From NCBI GenBank assembly GCA_036380835.1, contig DASVDZ010000017.1, positions 1 to 64,000 on the forward strand: DNA of 64,000 nucleotides. Reading direction: 5' to 3'. Source of the stretch: DASQJL01 sp036380835. Lineage in GTDB: Bacteria > Eisenbacteria > RBG-16-71-46 > SZUA-252. A program made the position numbers and the translations under genes. A model generated the notes under the pieces. The model was not told the origin of the DNA. It saw nothing but the letters and a program-made list of their open reading frames with translations, and ran no database searches. Shown piece after piece: positions 35,188-43,835 of the stretch; the first letter of the stretch is position 1; the number at the start of each line of letters is the position of its first letter.

Positions 35188-38100
35188 ATGCCGTTCCACG
35201 TCGAAGCGACCGACTTCGTTACGATCGGCCTCCTGATCGTGCTGGAGGCGCTCCTGAGCGCCGACAACGCGCTGGTGCTGGCCGTGCTCGTCCTGCCGCT
35301 CCCGAAGGAGCACCAGAACCAGGCCCTCCGCTACGGGATCCTGGGGGCGTTCCTGTTCCGGATCGTCGCGACGGTGTTCGCCGTCCACCTGATCTCGTGG
35401 TCGTGGATCAAGCTGGTCGGCGGCCTCTATCTCCTCTACCTGCCGGTCAAACACTTCGCGCAGCACGAGGACGAGGCGAGCACCGTGCCGAAGGTGGCGG
35501 GGACGATCCTCGGCCTTTCGATCTTCTGGAGCACGGTCGTCCGGGTCGAATTGACCGACGTGGTCTTCGCGATCGACTCGATCCTCGTCGCCGTGGCGAT
35601 GTCCCCGAAGCTCTGGGTCGTGATCAGCGGCGGGCTGCTCGGCATCCTCGCGATGCGCCTCCTGATCGGCCAGATCCTAGGCGTGGTCCGCCGCTATCCG
35701 GCGATCGTGCACGGCGCCTACGTCATCGTCGCCTGGGTCGGGATCAAGCTCCTCGTGGAGTACGCCCACGCCATGGGCTGGATCCCGTTCGAGTTTCCGC
35801 GTTGGTTCGCGATCGGCGTCGTCTTCCTCATCTTCGGCGCGAGCGCGCTCTACGCCCGGAGGCGGGAGCGCGCGTCGGGCGCGAGCGCGCTCGTCCTGGC
35901 GGTCGCCGCGGCCGGGGCGCTGGTCGCCGTCGCGCCGCCGGCCGCTGCCGCGGAGGCACGCGAGCCGCTCCGTCCCTACGAGTTCTCGTCCGACCTCCTC
36001 GCCACCACGCCGTCCACCGACGACGGCGCGATCGGCGCGACCCTGAATCCCGCGCAGTGGGGCGTCCTGGAGCGGCCCGAGTTCTCCTTCTTCTGGTCCG
36101 ACGCGAACGTCCGGCCGGAGCGCCTCGACAACTGGGGCTTCGCGATGGGAAAGGGCGCCGGGCTCGCGATGCGTCGCGTCGAGGAGCGGACGTCCGTGGG
36201 CGTCCGGCGCGTGGTGGATTGGCAGGTCGGCACCGGGGCCGGAACGGGCGCCCACCATGGCGGCCTGGCGTTCGGGTTCTCGGGGCCGGGGAAGGGCGCG
36301 TTCGGCCGCTCGAGCTACATCGCGCTCGGGGAGATCTCGCGCCCCGCGCGCTGGCTCTCGTATGGCACGTCCACCCAGTTCGCGCTCGGCGACCCGGCGA
36401 TCCAGGGCGTCGCCGACGTCGGCGTCCGCCCGTTCTCGGACCCGCGGCTCCTCCTCTTCGCGGACTACGCGCTCCGGCGCGGGCAGCGCTGGGATGACGG
36501 GGCCCTCGGGGCGGGGGTCGCGACGCGGCCGTTTCCGGGCCTGAGCGCGGCCTTGAAATGGGGCAAGGACGACCGCCTCCAGGTCACGCTGGGCGTCGCC
36601 CTCGGCCGGACCGCGTTCCGCGCCGCGCCTCGTTACGACCGCGACGGGCGTCGGGGCGTCACGCAGTACGCGATCCGCCGGAGCTCTCCCGAGCCGGGAT
36701 TCGATCTGGACGGGGCGCTCCACCGCGGCCGGCGGACGATGGCGCTCGACCTCCACGGCCGGGCGGTCTACCAGTCGTACCGCTTCTTCGACGAGGAGGC
36801 GCTCCCGCTCCGCGACCTGATCGACCGGCTCGAATTCGCGCAGCGCGACTCGACCGTCGGGGGCGTCGCGCTCCACCTCTCGGGATTCCAGGGAAACGTC
36901 GAGATGGCCTGGGAGATCCGCTCCAAGCTGCTCGAGCTCAGGCGCGCCGGCAAGCGCGTCCAGGTCGCCTGCGACGATCTGACCGCCCCGACGCTCCTCC
37001 TCGCCCTGGCGGCCGACCGGGTCGTGATGGATCCGCGCGCGTCGATGATCTTCCCCGGAGTGCAGGTCTCGCGCACCTACCTGCGCGGGCTCCTCGGCAA
37101 GCTGGGCCTCGGCTTCGAGGAGTGGCGCTTCTACAAGTACAAGTCGGCGATGGAGACGCTCTCCCGCGACCGGATGTCGGACGCGGACCGGGAGCAGTGG
37201 GACGCCATCGCGCGCGCCGAGTACGACGAGATCGCCCGCGCGTTCGTGGCGAGCGGGCGCGCCACGCGGGAGGAATTCGACCGCGTGGTGAACCAGGAGC
37301 CCTACGTCCCCGCGGCCCGCCTGCTCGAGCTCCACTGGATCGACCGGATCGGCCGCTGGGAGGACCTCGAGGACTCGATCGCCGTGGAGTCCGGCGGCCG
37401 CGCGAAGCCGGAGGGCGCCGCGTCGCTCCGGGAGCGGCGGTGGCGCCCCGATCCGTCGTGGGGACGCCCGCCGACCGTGGCGGTGGTCTACCTGGTGGGC
37501 GATTGCGCGATGGACGAGGGGATCCGCGCGCGTGAATCATCGCGAGCGCTGCGCGAGCTCCGCGAGGACGGCGCGATCGACGCGGTGGTGCTCCGCGTCG
37601 ACTCCCCCGGCGGCGACCCGCTCGCGTCCGATCTCGTCGCGAACGAGACCCGGAAGTACCCGGACGCGAAGAAGCCGATCCTGGTCTCCCAGGGGCGTGT
37701 CGCGGGAAGCGGCGGCTACTGGATCAGCATGGACGGCGATCAGATCGCCACGTCCCCGTTCACGCTCACCGGCTCCATCGGGGTGATCGGCGGGTGGCTC
37801 TGGAACGCGGGCTTCGGCGGGAAGACGGGGCTCACGTCCGACCGAGTCCAGGTCGGCAGGAGCGCCGACCTCCTGGGCGGCCTCACGATCCCGTTCCTGG
37901 GCGCGACGCTTCCCGAGCGAAACCTGAACGAGGGCGAGCGACGTCTTATCGAGAGGAGCTTCGCCTCCATGTACGACGACTTCACCGGGAGCGTGGCCCG
38001 CGCGCGCGGGCTCCCGGTCGACCGCGTCCGGGCGCTCGCCCAGGGCCGCGTCTACGACGGGCGCGCCGCGGTGGGGGTCGGTCTCGCCGATCGGGTCGCG

Positions 38101-38364
38101 TCGCTCGAGGAGACGATCCTCGAGGCCGCGCGCCGCGCCGGGATCCGTCCCGGCGCGCGGATCCGGGTCGTGGAGTACCCGAAGCGGCCGCTCTTCCGGC
38201 TGCCGTCGTTCCTCGGAGGAGGCGCCCGCTCGGGCACCCGCGCGCCGTTCCCCGGCGCCTCGTACGAGGCGCGGACGCTCCAAACGATCCTCGACCGGCC
38301 CGGGCGCCCCCTGCTCCTGATGCCCGGCGCGTCCCTGCCCGCCGAGACGGAGGCCGTCCGCTAG
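35188..38364 (+). CDS. TerC-SppA fusion: membrane protein joined to a signal peptide peptidase-like serine protease
   Basis: One frame of 1058 residues. Residues 1-225 are a TerC-type integral protein (LLSADNALVLAVLVLPL, ELTDVVFAIDSILVA, seven or so helices, paired acidic residues typical of the family). Residues 230-255 read like a signal peptide or extra membrane anchor ending PPAAAAEA. Residues 260-490 are beta-rich and unrecognised. Residues 500-1040 are an S49 SppA protease with both catalytic parts: Lys in FYKYKSAMETL and Ser in VAGSGGYWISMDGDQIA, followed by TLTGSIGVIGG. No ATG or GTG is available at the junction. The SppA-like half would lie in the periplasm. A sequencing frameshift joining two genes cannot be fully excluded. 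Confidence 0.82.
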   Translation: MPFHVEATDFVTIGLLIVLEALLSADNALVLAVLVLPLPKEHQNQALRYGILGAFLFRIVATVFAVHLISWSWIKLVGGLYLLYLPVKHFAQHEDEASTVPKVAGTILGLSIFWSTVVRVELTDVVFAIDSILVAVAMSPKLWVVISGGLLGILAMRLLIGQILGVVRRYPAIVHGAYVIVAWVGIKLLVEYAHAMGWIPFEFPRWFAIGVVFLIFGASALYARRRERASGASALVLAVAAAGALVAVAPPAAAAEAREPLRPYEFSSDLLATTPSTDDGAIGATLNPAQWGVLERPEFSFFWSDANVRPERLDNWGFAMGKGAGLAMRRVEERTSVGVRRVVDWQVGTGAGTGAHHGGLAFGFSGPGKGAFGRSSYIALGEISRPARWLSYGTSTQFALGDPAIQGVADVGVRPFSDPRLLLFADYALRRGQRWDDGALGAGVATRPFPGLSAALKWGKDDRLQVTLGVALGRTAFRAAPRYDRDGRRGVTQYAIRRSSPEPGFDLDGALHRGRRTMALDLHGRAVYQSYRFFDEEALPLRDLIDRLEFAQRDSTVGGVALHLSGFQGNVEMAWEIRSKLLELRRAGKRVQVACDDLTAPTLLLALAADRVVMDPRASMIFPGVQVSRTYLRGLLGKLGLGFEEWRFYKYKSAMETLSRDRMSDADREQWDAIARAEYDEIARAFVASGRATREEFDRVVNQEPYVPAARLLELHWIDRIGRWEDLEDSIAVESGGRAKPEGAASLRERRWRPDPSWGRPPTVAVVYLVGDCAMDEGIRARESSRALRELREDGAIDAVVLRVDSPGGDPLASDLVANETRKYPDAKKPILVSQGRVAGSGGYWISMDGDQIATSPFTLTGSIGVIGGWLWNAGFGGKTGLTSDRVQVGRSADLLGGLTIPFLGATLPERNLNEGERRLIERSFASMYDDFTGSVARARGLPVDRVRALAQGRVYDGRAAVGVGLADRVASLEETILEAARRAGIRPGARIRVVEYPKRPLFRLPSFLGGGARSGTRAPFPGASYEARTLQTILDRPGRPLLLMPGASLPAETEAVR

Positions 38365-38395
38365 CGGCGCCTCAAGCGCCCCGAGCGGACCGATC

Positions 38396-40615
38396 ATGAG
38401 CAACGGCACCATCGGCTCCATCTACCTCATCGTCGCCGCGCTCGTCTTCCTGCTCGGCTTCGTGATCCTGCGCGAATCGCCGCGCGAGAGGCTGAACCGC
38501 GCCACCGCCCTCATGCTCTTCGTGGCCGGACTCGGCTCGGTCCTCGGAGCGGTCGGGTTCGTCCTGGAGAGCTTCTCGGCCGCGCGCGCCGGTTCGAACG
38601 ACCTGCTCCGGTCCTTCAATTACCTCTGGGAGCTCTTCTTCCCGTCGCTTCTCTACTTCGCCTGCGTCTTCCCGACGGAGAACCGCCTCATCCGGCGCGT
38701 GCCGTTCGCGATCCTCTGGATCTTCGCGCCGCATGCGTTCCACCTGATCTTCATGATCCTCCAGACGCAGGGCCCGCTCTGGGGGAAGCTCGCCGCGACG
38801 CTGGCCAAGGGCGAGCTGGGCGCGAAGGCGGTCGCGTACGGCCGCATCCCCCTCGAGCTGACGTTCCGATTCCACCAGATCCTCTTCTCGATGGTGAACC
38901 TCGTCTACATCGCGGCCGCGCTCACGCTCCTCTGGCGGTCGTATCGCCGCGCGGCGAATGCGCTCCTCCGAACGCAGGTCCGCACGGTCTTCGTGGGCCT
39001 CGCCGCCTGCGCCGGGTTCTACGCCTTCGCGGTTCCCCTCCCGACGCTCTTCAACCAGGCCTTGGACCCGGCCGCGCGATCGAGCCTGATCGTCGCGGCG
39101 CTCCTCTCGGGCTCGGGCTCGATCGCCTACTCGATGGTGCGCCACCGGTTCCTCGACGCGAACCTGATCGCGCGGAAGTCGATCCTCTACGCCGTGACGT
39201 CGGGGTTCCTCCTCGCGGTCTACCTGACGATCATCCGCCAGATCGACGCGCTGCTCGAGACGGTGCGCGGGTACGACACGACCATCTTCCAGACCGCCAT
39301 GCTCCTCCTCGCGCTGGTGCTCTTCCAGCCCGTCTTCTCGTGGCTCGAGGACGCCCTCGACCGATTCTTCCTCCGGGACCGCGGGGACCACCGGACCCTG
39401 ATCCGGCGCATGAGCGGCGAGGTCCTCACCGTCCTCGACCTGGACGAGCTGGCCGAGAAGGTGCTCGCCACGCTGCGGGAGGGGCTCCCGGCGCGCACGA
39501 CGGTCCTCCTGATCGCCCCGCCCGGCGCGACTCCCATCGCGCGCGGCTCCGGCGGGGGCGTCGATCTCGCCGCGATCGAGGCGATCCCCCGCGATGTCCT
39601 GACGCGGCTCTTCACGGGCGTCGAGCTCCTCCGCCGCGGCGAGACGCGGGCGCTCGCCGAGGAGCGCGGCCTCCTCGAGGCCGCGGGGCCGCTCCTCGCG
39701 ACGGAGCCCTACCTCCTCTTCCCGCTCCATCATGCCGGCGATTTCCTCGGCGTGATCGCGCTGGGTCGGAAGATCACCGAGACGCGGTACACGGCCGAGG
39801 AGGTGGCGCTCCTCCAAACGCTCGCGAACCAGTCGAGCGTCGCCGTCAAGAACGCGTTCCTCTACCGGGAGAACCTGGCGAAGACGATCCTCGAGGAGGA
39901 GCTCGCGGTGGCGCGGCGGATCCAGCAGCAGTTCCTCCCCCGGAGCCTCCCGCGCACTCCGCGGTTCGACCTCGCGGCGCTCAACGTGCAGACCTACCAG
40001 GTGGGCGGCGACTACTACGACCTGGTCGACGCCGGCGACGGCAGCTATCTCGTCGCGATCGCCGACGTGGCCGGCAAGGGCGTCTCGGCCGCGCTCCTCG
40101 CGTCGATGGTGCAGGCCTCGATCCGGACGCAGGCCCAGGACGGGAAGCCGGTGGGCGAGATGATGGGCCGCCTCAACCGGCTGGTGCACGAGGCGACGCC
40201 CGACGACCGCTTCGCGACCTGCTTCCTCGCGCGCGTCGGCGGGTCGGGGCTCGGGCTCTCGTTCTCGAACGCCGGCCACAACTACCCGATCCTCCTCGCG
40301 GCCACGGGGGAGTGCCGCCTCCTCGAGGAGGGGGGGCTCCCGCTCGGGATCTCGGCCGACGTGGTGTACGGCGAGGTCGCCGCGACCCTGGCGCCCGGCG
40401 ACGCGCTCCTCCTCTACACCGACGGGATCACCGACGCGCGGAATCTCGCGGGCGAGGACTACGGCGAGGAGCGCCTATTGCGGCTCACCGGATCGCTCCC
40501 GCGGCGGCTCACGGCGGACGAGCTGATCCGGGCGGTGGCGGACGACGTCTCGCGGTTCACCGGCGGCGCCGACCAGGCCGACGACATCACCCTGGTCGCG
40601 CTGCGCGCGCGGTGA
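38396..40615 (+). CDS. RsbU-like PP2C phosphatase with membrane and GAF domains
   Basis: 739 residues: about eight membrane helices (1-320), a GAF domain (about 340-490), a short linker helix ILEEELAVARRIQQQFLPRSLP, and a SpoIIE/PP2C catalytic domain (540-739). Metal-binding acids are visible in VGGDYYDLVDAGDG, AIADVAGKGVSAALLAS, LLLYTDGITDARN and the final DQADDITLVALR. It should dephosphorylate an anti-anti-sigma (STAS) protein in response to a signal sensed by the membrane or GAF part. The RsbW-like kinase gene follows 53 nt later, making a partner-switching module. Confidence 0.92.
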   Translation: MSNGTIGSIYLIVAALVFLLGFVILRESPRERLNRATALMLFVAGLGSVLGAVGFVLESFSAARAGSNDLLRSFNYLWELFFPSLLYFACVFPTENRLIRRVPFAILWIFAPHAFHLIFMILQTQGPLWGKLAATLAKGELGAKAVAYGRIPLELTFRFHQILFSMVNLVYIAAALTLLWRSYRRAANALLRTQVRTVFVGLAACAGFYAFAVPLPTLFNQALDPAARSSLIVAALLSGSGSIAYSMVRHRFLDANLIARKSILYAVTSGFLLAVYLTIIRQIDALLETVRGYDTTIFQTAMLLLALVLFQPVFSWLEDALDRFFLRDRGDHRTLIRRMSGEVLTVLDLDELAEKVLATLREGLPARTTVLLIAPPGATPIARGSGGGVDLAAIEAIPRDVLTRLFTGVELLRRGETRALAEERGLLEAAGPLLATEPYLLFPLHHAGDFLGVIALGRKITETRYTAEEVALLQTLANQSSVAVKNAFLYRENLAKTILEEELAVARRIQQQFLPRSLPRTPRFDLAALNVQTYQVGGDYYDLVDAGDGSYLVAIADVAGKGVSAALLASMVQASIRTQAQDGKPVGEMMGRLNRLVHEATPDDRFATCFLARVGGSGLGLSFSNAGHNYPILLAATGECRLLEEGGLPLGISADVVYGEVAATLAPGDALLLYTDGITDARNLAGEDYGEERLLRLTGSLPRRLTADELIRAVADDVSRFTGGADQADDITLVALRAR

Positions 40616-40653
40616 GACGGCGACCAAAACGCCCGCCCCGGGCGGGGATTTGA

Positions 40654-40659
40654 TAGAGT
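40654..40659 (+). promoter_or_regulatory. Candidate leaderless -10 box (TAGAGT)
   Basis: TAGAGT lies 9 nt before ATG 40669 with no ribosome binding sequence between them. It would allow the RsbW-like gene to be expressed apart from the phosphatase gene upstream. Confidence 0.5.
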
Positions 40660-40668
40660 AGGCGACCT

Positions 40669-41124
40669 ATGGGCCCGGCCCCCATGACCCCACCCGAAGC
40701 CGAATTCGCCGTGCGACTGACGATCGGGAGCCGCCTCGAGCTCCTCTCCATGGTGCACGCCCTGATCGAGGGCATCGGCCGGCAGTTCTCCCTGGAGGAC
40801 GACATGGTCCAGGCCGTCCAGATCGCGGTCATCGAGGCGGGCACCAACGCCATCCAGCACGGGAACGTCTTCGCGGACGACAAGTCGGTGACGTTCGACT
40901 TCCAGATCGACGTGAACGATATCCGGGTGCAGGTGGACGACTACGGGAGGGGGTTCGACGTGAGCCGGGTCGGCGATCCGACCGACCCGTCGGCGCTGCT
41001 CAATCCGAGCGGCCGCGGGGTCTACCTGATGCGGGAGCTGATGGACGAGGTGACGTTCGACACGAGGCCCGATCACGGCACCCGGGTTCGCCTGCGCAAG
41101 GCCCGGGCTACGCCGGCTCGGTGA
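40669..41124 (+). CDS. RsbW-like anti-sigma serine kinase (HATPase)
   Basis: 151 residues from ATG 40669; ATG 40684 is an alternative. The GHKL ATPase boxes are present: N-box IEAGTNAIQHGN, G1 VDDYGRGFDVS and G2 GRGVYLMRELMDEV. Short stand-alone proteins of this type bind a sigma factor or phosphorylate a STAS protein. It follows the RsbU-like phosphatase, the usual opposing partner. The STAS substrate is not adjacent. The 3' end overlaps the convergent HD-GYP gene by 17 nt. Confidence 0.9.
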   Translation: MGPAPMTPPEAEFAVRLTIGSRLELLSMVHALIEGIGRQFSLEDDMVQAVQIAVIEAGTNAIQHGNVFADDKSVTFDFQIDVNDIRVQVDDYGRGFDVSRVGDPTDPSALLNPSGRGVYLMRELMDEVTFDTRPDHGTRVRLRKARATPAR

Positions 41125-42280
41125 CCGCCGCCAGCCGCGGACGCATGTGCTCGAGCGTCCGCCGGACCGCGGGATAGATCTCCTCGAACGCCGCGACCAC
41201 GCGCGGGTCGAAGTGGGCCCCGGCGTTCCGCCTCAGCTCGTCCAGCGCCTCTCCCTCCGGCATCGCCTTCCGGTAGGACCGGTTCGACGTCATTGCGTCG
41301 AACGCGTCGGCCACCGCCATGATCCGCGCCTCGATCGGAATGGCCTCGCCCTTGAGCCCGTCCGGATAGCCCGTGCCGTCGAAGTGCTCGTGATGCGAGC
41401 GCACGCCCGGGAGGAGCGGGTGGAGCAGCGCGATCGGGCGGAGAATGCTCTCGCCGATCAGGGGATGCATGTCCATCTTCTCCCGCTCGCCGGGGTCGAG
41501 CTGCCCGCCCTTCGCGAGGATCGTCTCGTCCACGGCGATCTTGCCGATGTCGTGGAGCAGGCAGGAGCGGTGGATCGTGTCGAGCTTGCCGGGGGGAAGG
41601 CCGAGCTGCTTTCCGATCGCCTCCGAGTAGGCGGCGACACGGACGGAATGGCCCTCGGTGTACGGGTCCTTGGCCTCGAGCGCCATCGTCAGGGAGACGA
41701 TCACGCTCATGAAGAGGTCCTCGAGGTGCGCGCGGTGGCGATCCTCGAGGATGGCGACGCCGGCAAGCGTCGCGAGGCTCTGGAGGCCCGCCACGTGCTC
41801 GCTCCGGAAGCGGAGCGGTGCTGAGTGATTGAGCACGAGCGCCCCCAGGTTCTCCCCGTGCGCGCGGATCGGGGCGATCGCCCCCCAGACCATGTCGTCG
41901 GAGAAGAGGAACTCGCGCGCCCAGGGCGAACGCTGCTTCTTGTGGAACAGGGTGACCGAGTCGAGCAGGAAGAGCGCTTCCATCAGCTCGCTGCTCATCC
42001 CCGCGAGCATGTAGCCCGACCACTCCTCCAGCCGGCCCTCGGCATGCCGGAAGAGGCACTCGCCCGGGCGCTCGCGCGTGAGGATCGCGATCCCGTCGGG
42101 GCGGAGGAGCCGCCGCGCCCCCGCGGCCACCGGCCCGAGCGACGAATCGCTAGCGCTCAGCGGAACGAGGGATCGCGCCACGTCGTTCAGGCCCTGGAGG
42201 AGCGCGAGCGCGCTCGGAAGGCCGGACGCGCCGGCGGCGACGACGGTGCTCTTGCTGGTTGCTCGGGTCTGGGTCGCCAT
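41108..42280 (-). CDS. GAF and HD-GYP domain protein (cyclic-di-GMP phosphodiesterase-like)
   Basis: About 390 residues from ATG 42280; upstream in-frame GTG codons at 42352 (with GGAGGAAGGAG 11 nt upstream) and 42382 are possible starts. Residues about 25-185 look like GAF (AVLNHSAPLRFRSEHVAGLQSLATLAG). The C-terminal HD-GYP domain is intact: HSVRVAAYSEAIGKQLGL, LLHDIGKIAVDE, HHEHFDGTGYPDGLKG and MAVADAFDAMTSNRSYRKAM. The family hydrolyses cyclic-di-GMP. It converges on the RsbU/RsbW-like pair, so this stretch of the chromosome carries two signalling outputs. Confidence 0.9.
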   Translation of the reverse strand: MATQTRATSKSTVVAAGASGLPSALALLQGLNDVARSLVPLSASDSSLGPVAAGARRLLRPDGIAILTRERPGECLFRHAEGRLEEWSGYMLAGMSSELMEALFLLDSVTLFHKKQRSPWAREFLFSDDMVWGAIAPIRAHGENLGALVLNHSAPLRFRSEHVAGLQSLATLAGVAILEDRHRAHLEDLFMSVIVSLTMALEAKDPYTEGHSVRVAAYSEAIGKQLGLPPGKLDTIHRSCLLHDIGKIAVDETILAKGGQLDPGEREKMDMHPLIGESILRPIALLHPLLPGVRSHHEHFDGTGYPDGLKGEAIPIEARIMAVADAFDAMTSNRSYRKAMPEGEALDELRRNAGAHFDPRVVAAFEEIYPAVRRTLEHMRPRLAAVTEPA

Positions 42281-42427
42281 CGCCTCGGTCGCGGGAGGCG
42301 AAGGACGCCGTCCACGCGCGTGAGTTCTTCGGTCGTCGGGCTTGGAGGTCACGAGGAGGAGAACTCCTTCCTCCCCCCACACGAGACGTGATCGGATTTT
42401 CGGTGCGGTATGTTTAGCGCGCGGACG

Positions 42428-43168
42428 CTATCCGAGGGCCGGAAGGAAGCGGGAGAGGAAGGCGACGAAGTAGCTGAAGACGTTCGTGACGAGCGCGATG
42501 CCGAATGCAATGAGGATGACGCCGCTCACGATCTCGATCGTGCGAAGTGAACGCCGCAGGCGGCTCGAAGCAGCCAGGAACGAATTCATTCCGAGCGACG
42601 CGAGGAAGAAGGGCACGCCGAGTCCGAGCGAGTAGACGCTCAGGAGCAGGATTCCCGTGCCCACCGTCTTCGCCGTGCTGGCGTAGAGGAGGATCGAGGC
42701 GAGGATCGGCCCGATGCACGGGGTCCATCCCGCGGCGAAGGTGATCCCGACGAGCACCGAGCCGAGGATGCCGAGCGGCTTCTCCGTGATCTGGAACTTC
42801 CGCTCCCGGGAGAGCGCCGGAATCGGGAGGATTCCGGTCAGGTAGATGCCGAAGAGGACGATGAGCACGCCGCCGACGCGACGGAGCGTGTCCTGGTGGT
42901 CCCTGAGGAACTGGCCGGTGGCGGTCGCCGTGGCGCCGAGGGAGATGAAGACGATCGAGAACCCGACGATGAACGCCAGCGAGTGCACGATGGTGAGCCG
43001 CCGCACGCGGGCGGTCTGCTGCCGCGCCGTCAGCTCGTCGAACGAGACGCCGGTGATGAACGTGATGTAGGACGGCACGAGGGGGAGCACGCACGGCGAG
43101 ACGAAGGAGACGACCCCCGCGAGGAACGCGGCGATCAGCGATACCTGGGGCAGCGACGTTTCGAACAT
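42428..43168 (-). CDS. ccdA: CcdA-type thiol-disulfide membrane transporter
   Basis: 246 residues with six membrane helices. The redox cysteines are in FVSPCVLPLVPSYITFITG and GWTPCIGPILAS, as in CcdA. It passes electrons from cytoplasmic thioredoxin across the inner membrane to periplasmic partners such as TlpA/ResA. It lies 28 nt downstream of a TlpA-like lipoprotein gene on the same strand, its expected partner. No cytochrome c genes are in the window. Confidence 0.93.
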   Translation of the reverse strand: MFETSLPQVSLIAAFLAGVVSFVSPCVLPLVPSYITFITGVSFDELTARQQTARVRRLTIVHSLAFIVGFSIVFISLGATATATGQFLRDHQDTLRRVGGVLIVLFGIYLTGILPIPALSRERKFQITEKPLGILGSVLVGITFAAGWTPCIGPILASILLYASTAKTVGTGILLLSVYSLGLGVPFFLASLGMNSFLAASSRLRRSLRTIEIVSGVILIAFGIALVTNVFSYFVAFLSRFLPALG

Positions 43169-43196
43169 GGGAAGGTCGGGCGCGGCGGCGCGGGGA

Positions 43197-43835
43197 TCAG
43201 CTCGCGCCGAGCAGCGGCTGGATGGTCTCCTCGAACGCTTCGGGCGGCGTGTAGCCGATGAATCGCTTGACCACGACGCCGCTGCGGTCGAGCACGAACG
43301 TCGTCGGAATCATGGTGATGCCGCCGAACGCCTTCGAGACGTCGTCGTTCGCGATCAGCATCGTGTAGTTGACCTCGTGCTCGTCGGCGAACGGCTTGAC
43401 GTCGTTCGCGCCGCCGGCGTCGAGGGAGAGGCCGACGATCGCGAGCCCCCGGTCGCGGTACTTCGCCTGGAGGTTCACGAGGTGCGGGATCTCCTCCTTG
43501 CAGGGCGGGCACCACGTAGCCCAGAAGTCGAGGATCACGACCTTGCCCTGGAACGCCGAGGAAGCGACCGACTTGCCGTCGAGGTCGGGGAGGGTGAAGG
43601 AGGGTGCCGGCTTGCCGATCTCCCCGCGGCTGCCCCCGGCGGTCGCGGCCGGCCCGCCGCCCGTCTTCGCCCCGCCCCCGCAGCCTCCCGCGAGCAGCGT
43701 GGCCAGGAGCGCGGCGAGCGCGCCCGAGGCGAGGAGGCGCGCCGCGCCCCGAAGGGCGCGGCGTCTCCCGCCGGATCGGATGGCTCGTGAATCAGAGGAT
43801 CGGATAGTAGGTCTCGAGCTCGTAATCGGTGACAT
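43197..43835 (-). CDS. TlpA/ResA-like thioredoxin lipoprotein
   Basis: 212 residues. The N-terminus has an Arg-rich region, a hydrophobic core and a lipobox LAGGC, so it is probably anchored to a membrane facing the periplasm. After a Gly-rich linker comes the redoxin fold with the active site FWATWCPPCKEEIPHL and the later TTFVLDRSGVVV strand. It reduces periplasmic disulfides, using electrons from CcdA encoded next door. ATG 43835 lies 41 nt inside the glutamine synthetase coding region, so the two genes overlap by 44 nt; this is the only in-frame ATG before the lipobox. Confidence 0.88.
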   Translation of the reverse strand: MSPITSSRPTIRSSDSRAIRSGGRRRALRGAARLLASGALAALLATLLAGGCGGGAKTGGGPAATAGGSRGEIGKPAPSFTLPDLDGKSVASSAFQGKVVILDFWATWCPPCKEEIPHLVNLQAKYRDRGLAIVGLSLDAGGANDVKPFADEHEVNYTMLIANDDVSKAFGGITMIPTTFVLDRSGVVVKRFIGYTPPEAFEETIQPLLGAS

